Shown: one piece after another, positions 61,717-64,000 of the stretch
Layout: every line of letters begins with the position of its first letter
Position numbering within the stretch: position 1 is the stretch's first letter
Source: Granulicella mallensis
Lineage (GTDB): Bacteria > Acidobacteriota > Terriglobia > Terriglobales > Acidobacteriaceae
NCBI RefSeq assembly: GCF_014203225.1
Contig: NZ_JACHIO010000020.1
Location: forward strand, 57,557-121,556
Length of the DNA: 64,000 nucleotides
Reading direction: 5' to 3'
Made by a program: the position numbers and the translations under genes
The notes under the pieces: model-generated
Database searches by the model: none
What the model saw: the letters and a program-made list of their open reading frames with translations, nothing else
Told to the model about the DNA's origin: nothing

Positions 61717-61720
61717 GTTC

Positions 61721-61908
61721 TTGCTTTTCTGGTTGTCATTCCGAGCGCAGCGAGCGAACCTGCTGTCTCCCGTTTTTCGTTCGTACCACCCAGAAAATAT
61801 GTGAGCCTAGCTTAGCTGAACTAACGCCTATCGTTTGTGCAGACACTGGCAAAGAGCGGGAGACAGCAGGTTCGCTCGCTGCGCTCGGAATGACAGCCAG
61901 AAAAGCAA
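61721..61908. repeat. Inverted-end element, copy A4 (188 bp)
   Basis: Left end TTGCTTTTCTGGTTGTCATT, right end AATGACAGCCAGAAAAGCAA with one mismatch. Inner arms CCGAGCGCAGCGAGCGAACC and CTGCTGTCTCCCG are mirrored. The centre differs from other copies. A degenerate partial left end (TTTGCCTTTCTGGTTTGTCA) lies just upstream at 61651-61670. Confidence 0.8.
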
Positions 61909-61972
61909 AAGCTAAGGGAATCGCAACGGAAAGCAAGCACCCACCGATTGATCGCGCCCTCAACCCCCTGCT

Positions 61973-63394
61973 CTACGCAACACCCCGGCCACGATTACCC
62001 CAATACCGCTCCATCCCCCAAGCCACCACCATCACCGCAAGCAACGGCACCAGCCACACCACCCGAGCCTGATACCGGGCATCAATCCCCGAAAGAGCCC
62101 CCGTAAGAACGGCATTCAACCCAATCACCGGCAGAACAATGAAAGCCATGCCACACAGCCGCCAGGCCCTCCACCGCCACAACAACGGCATCATGCCAAG
62201 GACAACCAACAGCGAGAGCCCCACCGTCCACTCCGCCAGATCCGAAAAGAAATCCGAAGGCACCTCATTGCGGGACTGCAGCGAGCGGCGATAGCTCGTC
62301 TCCGAACCCGGCATCACGGTATTCAGCGAGCTCTCCATCCACGAACTATTCCCAAAATCGGCAATCTCGAAGTAGAGCAGTTGTTGCCACGCATTTTTCA
62401 GAGAAGCCCGCAGTTGTTCCCGCGGAAAAGCACGCACGGTAGCGAGCACCAGCGGCATCTCCTCCCGCCTGAGCTCCTGCTTCTCCGCTTCGGTCGCACT
62501 GGAAAAAATGCCCGTCGGCAGCCACAGAAAATCGTCTTCGGATTGCGGCAGGTTGGCAACATGTTTACAAATACTCCACGACAGGTGCGGACAATTCTGC
62601 TCCAGGTACAGACGGCCGGGACCATCCGCGATCACGCGGGCCATCAGCAGCGGCGGGCGTCCGGCGTCGAGCGAGAGCTTCCCAAACAGAAAAAGATTGA
62701 GCGCCAGTTGCGAAGCGACAGCGAGCACAACGATCACACTCACCTGCGCGGCCCCTCTCCAGAACCGCATTCGAGCCCTCCGGCTCAACGCGAGCAATCC
62801 CCCCAGCAGCACGCACACGCATACTCCCAACAGCAAATGCGTAGAGTGTGCCAGACACCCCCACCACACGAGCGCTGCCAGCAACCAACGTTCTGTTCGT
62901 GACAGAGTCTCACGCGCGAAGACCAGCAGATAGATCGAAAGATACAACGCAGGGCCAAGAATATCCGGCACAACAAAGCTGACAAACCAGGCGACACTGC
63001 TGAGCCCACTGAGAAAGCAAACAACCAGCAAGTAGCTGCGGGTCCGCCCCCGCGAGACCATCGAACGCACCACAAGCCACAACACCCAGGCCGTAAGCAA
63101 CGCATGCACCGCAACGATAGGCCACGGCGAGCGATTCCAATGAAACGGCAGAATGCCAAGGCTGTAGAAAGCCGAACGCTGCCAGCCGAAGTGCCCGAAG
63201 CGATGCAGGAAAAGTGCGGCAGCAACAGCGGGGCCATCACCGATATACGTAATGGAATCCGGATACAGCAGCGGATAGCGATTGAGAAACGCCGGCCAGC
63301 ACAGACCGATGGCTGCAAAGAAGATCGCGAAGATATGCCGCTTGCGTCGTTCCCGTAAGGTCTCGGCAGGCACAGGCGAGTGGTTGGCGCTCAT
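61973..63394 (-). CDS. Polytopic membrane protein, glycosyltransferase-39-like layout
   Basis: A 473-residue protein with about ten membrane helices and a mostly periplasmic middle loop (about 265-375). An early loop after helix 1 (NRYPLLYPDSITYIGDG) carries Asp and Tyr residues where GT-C fold enzymes have catalytic acids, and HWNRSPWPIVAVHALLTAWV follows. This suggests a GT-C type glycosyltransferase or related envelope enzyme, but no full motif set was recognised. ATG 63394 is the only good start. It stands alone between repeats. Confidence 0.6.
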   Translation of the reverse strand: MSANHSPVPAETLRERRKRHIFAIFFAAIGLCWPAFLNRYPLLYPDSITYIGDGPAVAAALFLHRFGHFGWQRSAFYSLGILPFHWNRSPWPIVAVHALLTAWVLWLVVRSMVSRGRTRSYLLVVCFLSGLSSVAWFVSFVVPDILGPALYLSIYLLVFARETLSRTERWLLAALVWWGCLAHSTHLLLGVCVCVLLGGLLALSRRARMRFWRGAAQVSVIVVLAVASQLALNLFLFGKLSLDAGRPPLLMARVIADGPGRLYLEQNCPHLSWSICKHVANLPQSEDDFLWLPTGIFSSATEAEKQELRREEMPLVLATVRAFPREQLRASLKNAWQQLLYFEIADFGNSSWMESSLNTVMPGSETSYRRSLQSRNEVPSDFFSDLAEWTVGLSLLVVLGMMPLLWRWRAWRLCGMAFIVLPVIGLNAVLTGALSGIDARYQARVVWLVPLLAVMVVAWGMERYWGNRGRGVA

Positions 63395-63481
63395 TCATTC
63401 CTCAAGCTTGTACTCTTGCCGCTGAGTGCATTTTAGTACTACCGATGCACTTACAAACTTACCCACCAAAGCCTGTCATTT

Positions 63482-63567
63482 CGATCAATGGGGATTGGAG
63501 AATTGCAAAGACCAATCAACGGGATTGGGAAAATGCAAAGCGATCAATGGGGATTGCGAAAATGTAA
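63482..63567. repeat. Three tandem copies of a 29-bp repeat
   Basis: Copies start at 63482, 63512 and 63541 and share the pattern (C)GATCAATGGGGATTG, then G(A)AAATGCAAAG. Copies differ at several positions. No cas genes and no spacers, so this is not a CRISPR array. Confidence 0.7.
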
Positions 63568-63582
63568 CACGGCCACGGGTAC

Positions 63583-63920
63583 AAGCCCCAAAGGGGCGGT
63601 ATATCCCAGCCCAGGGTGGAGGCGGCTGGCGAGCGTCTTTTGCTCGCCGTGTCGCCGGAACCCTGGGTTACAAGCCCAGAAAAATAGAGCCCTGAAGGGG
63701 CGACCTATCGTGGCTGCACGATATACCGCTCCTCAGGGCCAGAGCGCCCGCTTTTGCTTTGAAGGGGCGGGGCTTCAGCCCCGCCGTTAGAAGTCGCTAC
63801 ATGCGGTGGCTTTAGCCACTGAGGGAATGATGCTGGAATAAGCCTGCACTGCTCGCCTGGCGCCTGCATTCCCCTCCGCGGCTAAAGCCGCCTTAGGTGT
63901 TGTCTCAACGGCGGGGCTGA
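63583..63920. repeat. Composite of hairpin repeats
   Basis: GCCCCAAAGGGGC and CCAGCCCAGGG (63584 onward) are mirrored by CCCTGGGTTACAAGCCC and GCCCTGAAGGGGC near 63690. Then GGCGGGGCTTCAGCCCCGCC (63766-63785), GTGGCTTTAGCCAC and ACGGCGGGGCTGAAGC follow. The 605-bp end region from 63395 shows no gene. Confidence 0.6.
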
Positions 63921-63936
63921 AGCTGTACGGACTCAT

Positions 63937-63973
63937 GACATCCTTTACACATTGTCTCCAGACATCCTTTACA
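63937..63973. repeat. Direct repeat of GACATCCTTTACA at the window edge
   Basis: GACATCCTTTACA occurs at 63937-63949 and 63961-63973, 24 bp apart; TGGATGTCGT follows at the very end. Repeats of this type occur near the ends of some insertion sequences, so an IS may begin past the window. No transposase sequence is visible. Confidence 0.4.
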
Positions 63974-64000
63974 GATTTGTGGGGGGTGTCTGGATGTCGT

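Noticed and set aside
63482..63567. CRISPR array
   Set aside because: Only three diverged copies directly abut, without spacers or cas genes.

Overview
The window looks like chromosomal DNA of an Acidobacteriota soil bacterium, probably of the Acidobacteriaceae (Terriglobus/Granulicella/Edaphobacter type). This is inferred from several features together: large Oar-like TonB-dependent receptors with an N-terminal carboxypeptidase-regulatory-like domain, a DUF5107/TPR protein paired with a sugar porter, a YpdA-type (bacillithiol) reductase, many secreted glycosidases, GC-rich coding DNA, and intergenic regions crowded with hairpin repeats. No rRNA, tRNA, CRISPR array, prophage or complete insertion sequence was found.

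Region 1 (1-20.1 kb) is a carbohydrate-use locus: aldose-epimerase-like protein, GH97 alpha-galactosidase/glucosidase, LacI regulator, GH36 alpha-galactosidase, sugar porter, DUF5107/TPR protein, GH2 beta-mannosidase and an Oar-like TonB receptor. The enzyme set fits galactomannan or galacto-manno-oligosaccharides. A 12-bp site, GGTAACGTACAC, occurs four times exactly, always in the promoter of GH97 (twice), of the DUF5107-porter operon or of the TonB receptor. In the GH97 and TonB promoters it sits at the predicted transcription start behind a TTGACA-18 bp-TASTGT promoter. This is a strong candidate for a LacI-type regulon.

Region 2 (20.3-25.4 kb) groups a Tat-exported ModA/WtpA-like binding protein, a siderophore-type TonB receptor and a small protein fusing an excisionase/MerR-like helix-turn-helix to a TOBE/Mop domain. 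No ABC permease or ATPase is present. It may be a TonB-linked molybdate/tungstate acquisition system.

Region 3 (25.4-35.3 kb) has a CheB-CheR-PAS-histidine kinase fusion, a DHA2 exporter, a ZIP metal transporter behind a Fur-family-like box, a ClC chloride channel, UppP, a DoxX-family protein and a PA2169-family four-helix protein. Region 4 (36-49.4 kb) has an alginate-lyase-family protein, FtsK, a TPR protein, a DUF3999-like protein, YpdA, an ABC exporter pair, class I fumarase and an OmpA-family protein. Region 5 (49.8-63.4 kb) has an SDR, envelope proteins, a Tat-type lactonase, an alcohol dehydrogenase, the efp-acyP-apt-tonB-like gene string, an FecR-like secreted protein, an anthranilate-synthase-type glutaminase and a polytopic membrane protein.

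The intergenic DNA is unusual. There are four copies of a 188-193 bp element with about 45-bp inverted ends and divergent centres. There are two copies of a 352-355 bp element with about 16-bp inverted ends, one lying inside another hairpin repeat. There are several other 200-370 bp palindromes, and many hairpins with different stems but near-constant TTTAG/TTCAG-like loops. A frameshifted cupin gene lies at the left edge, and the right edge may reach the end of an insertion sequence.
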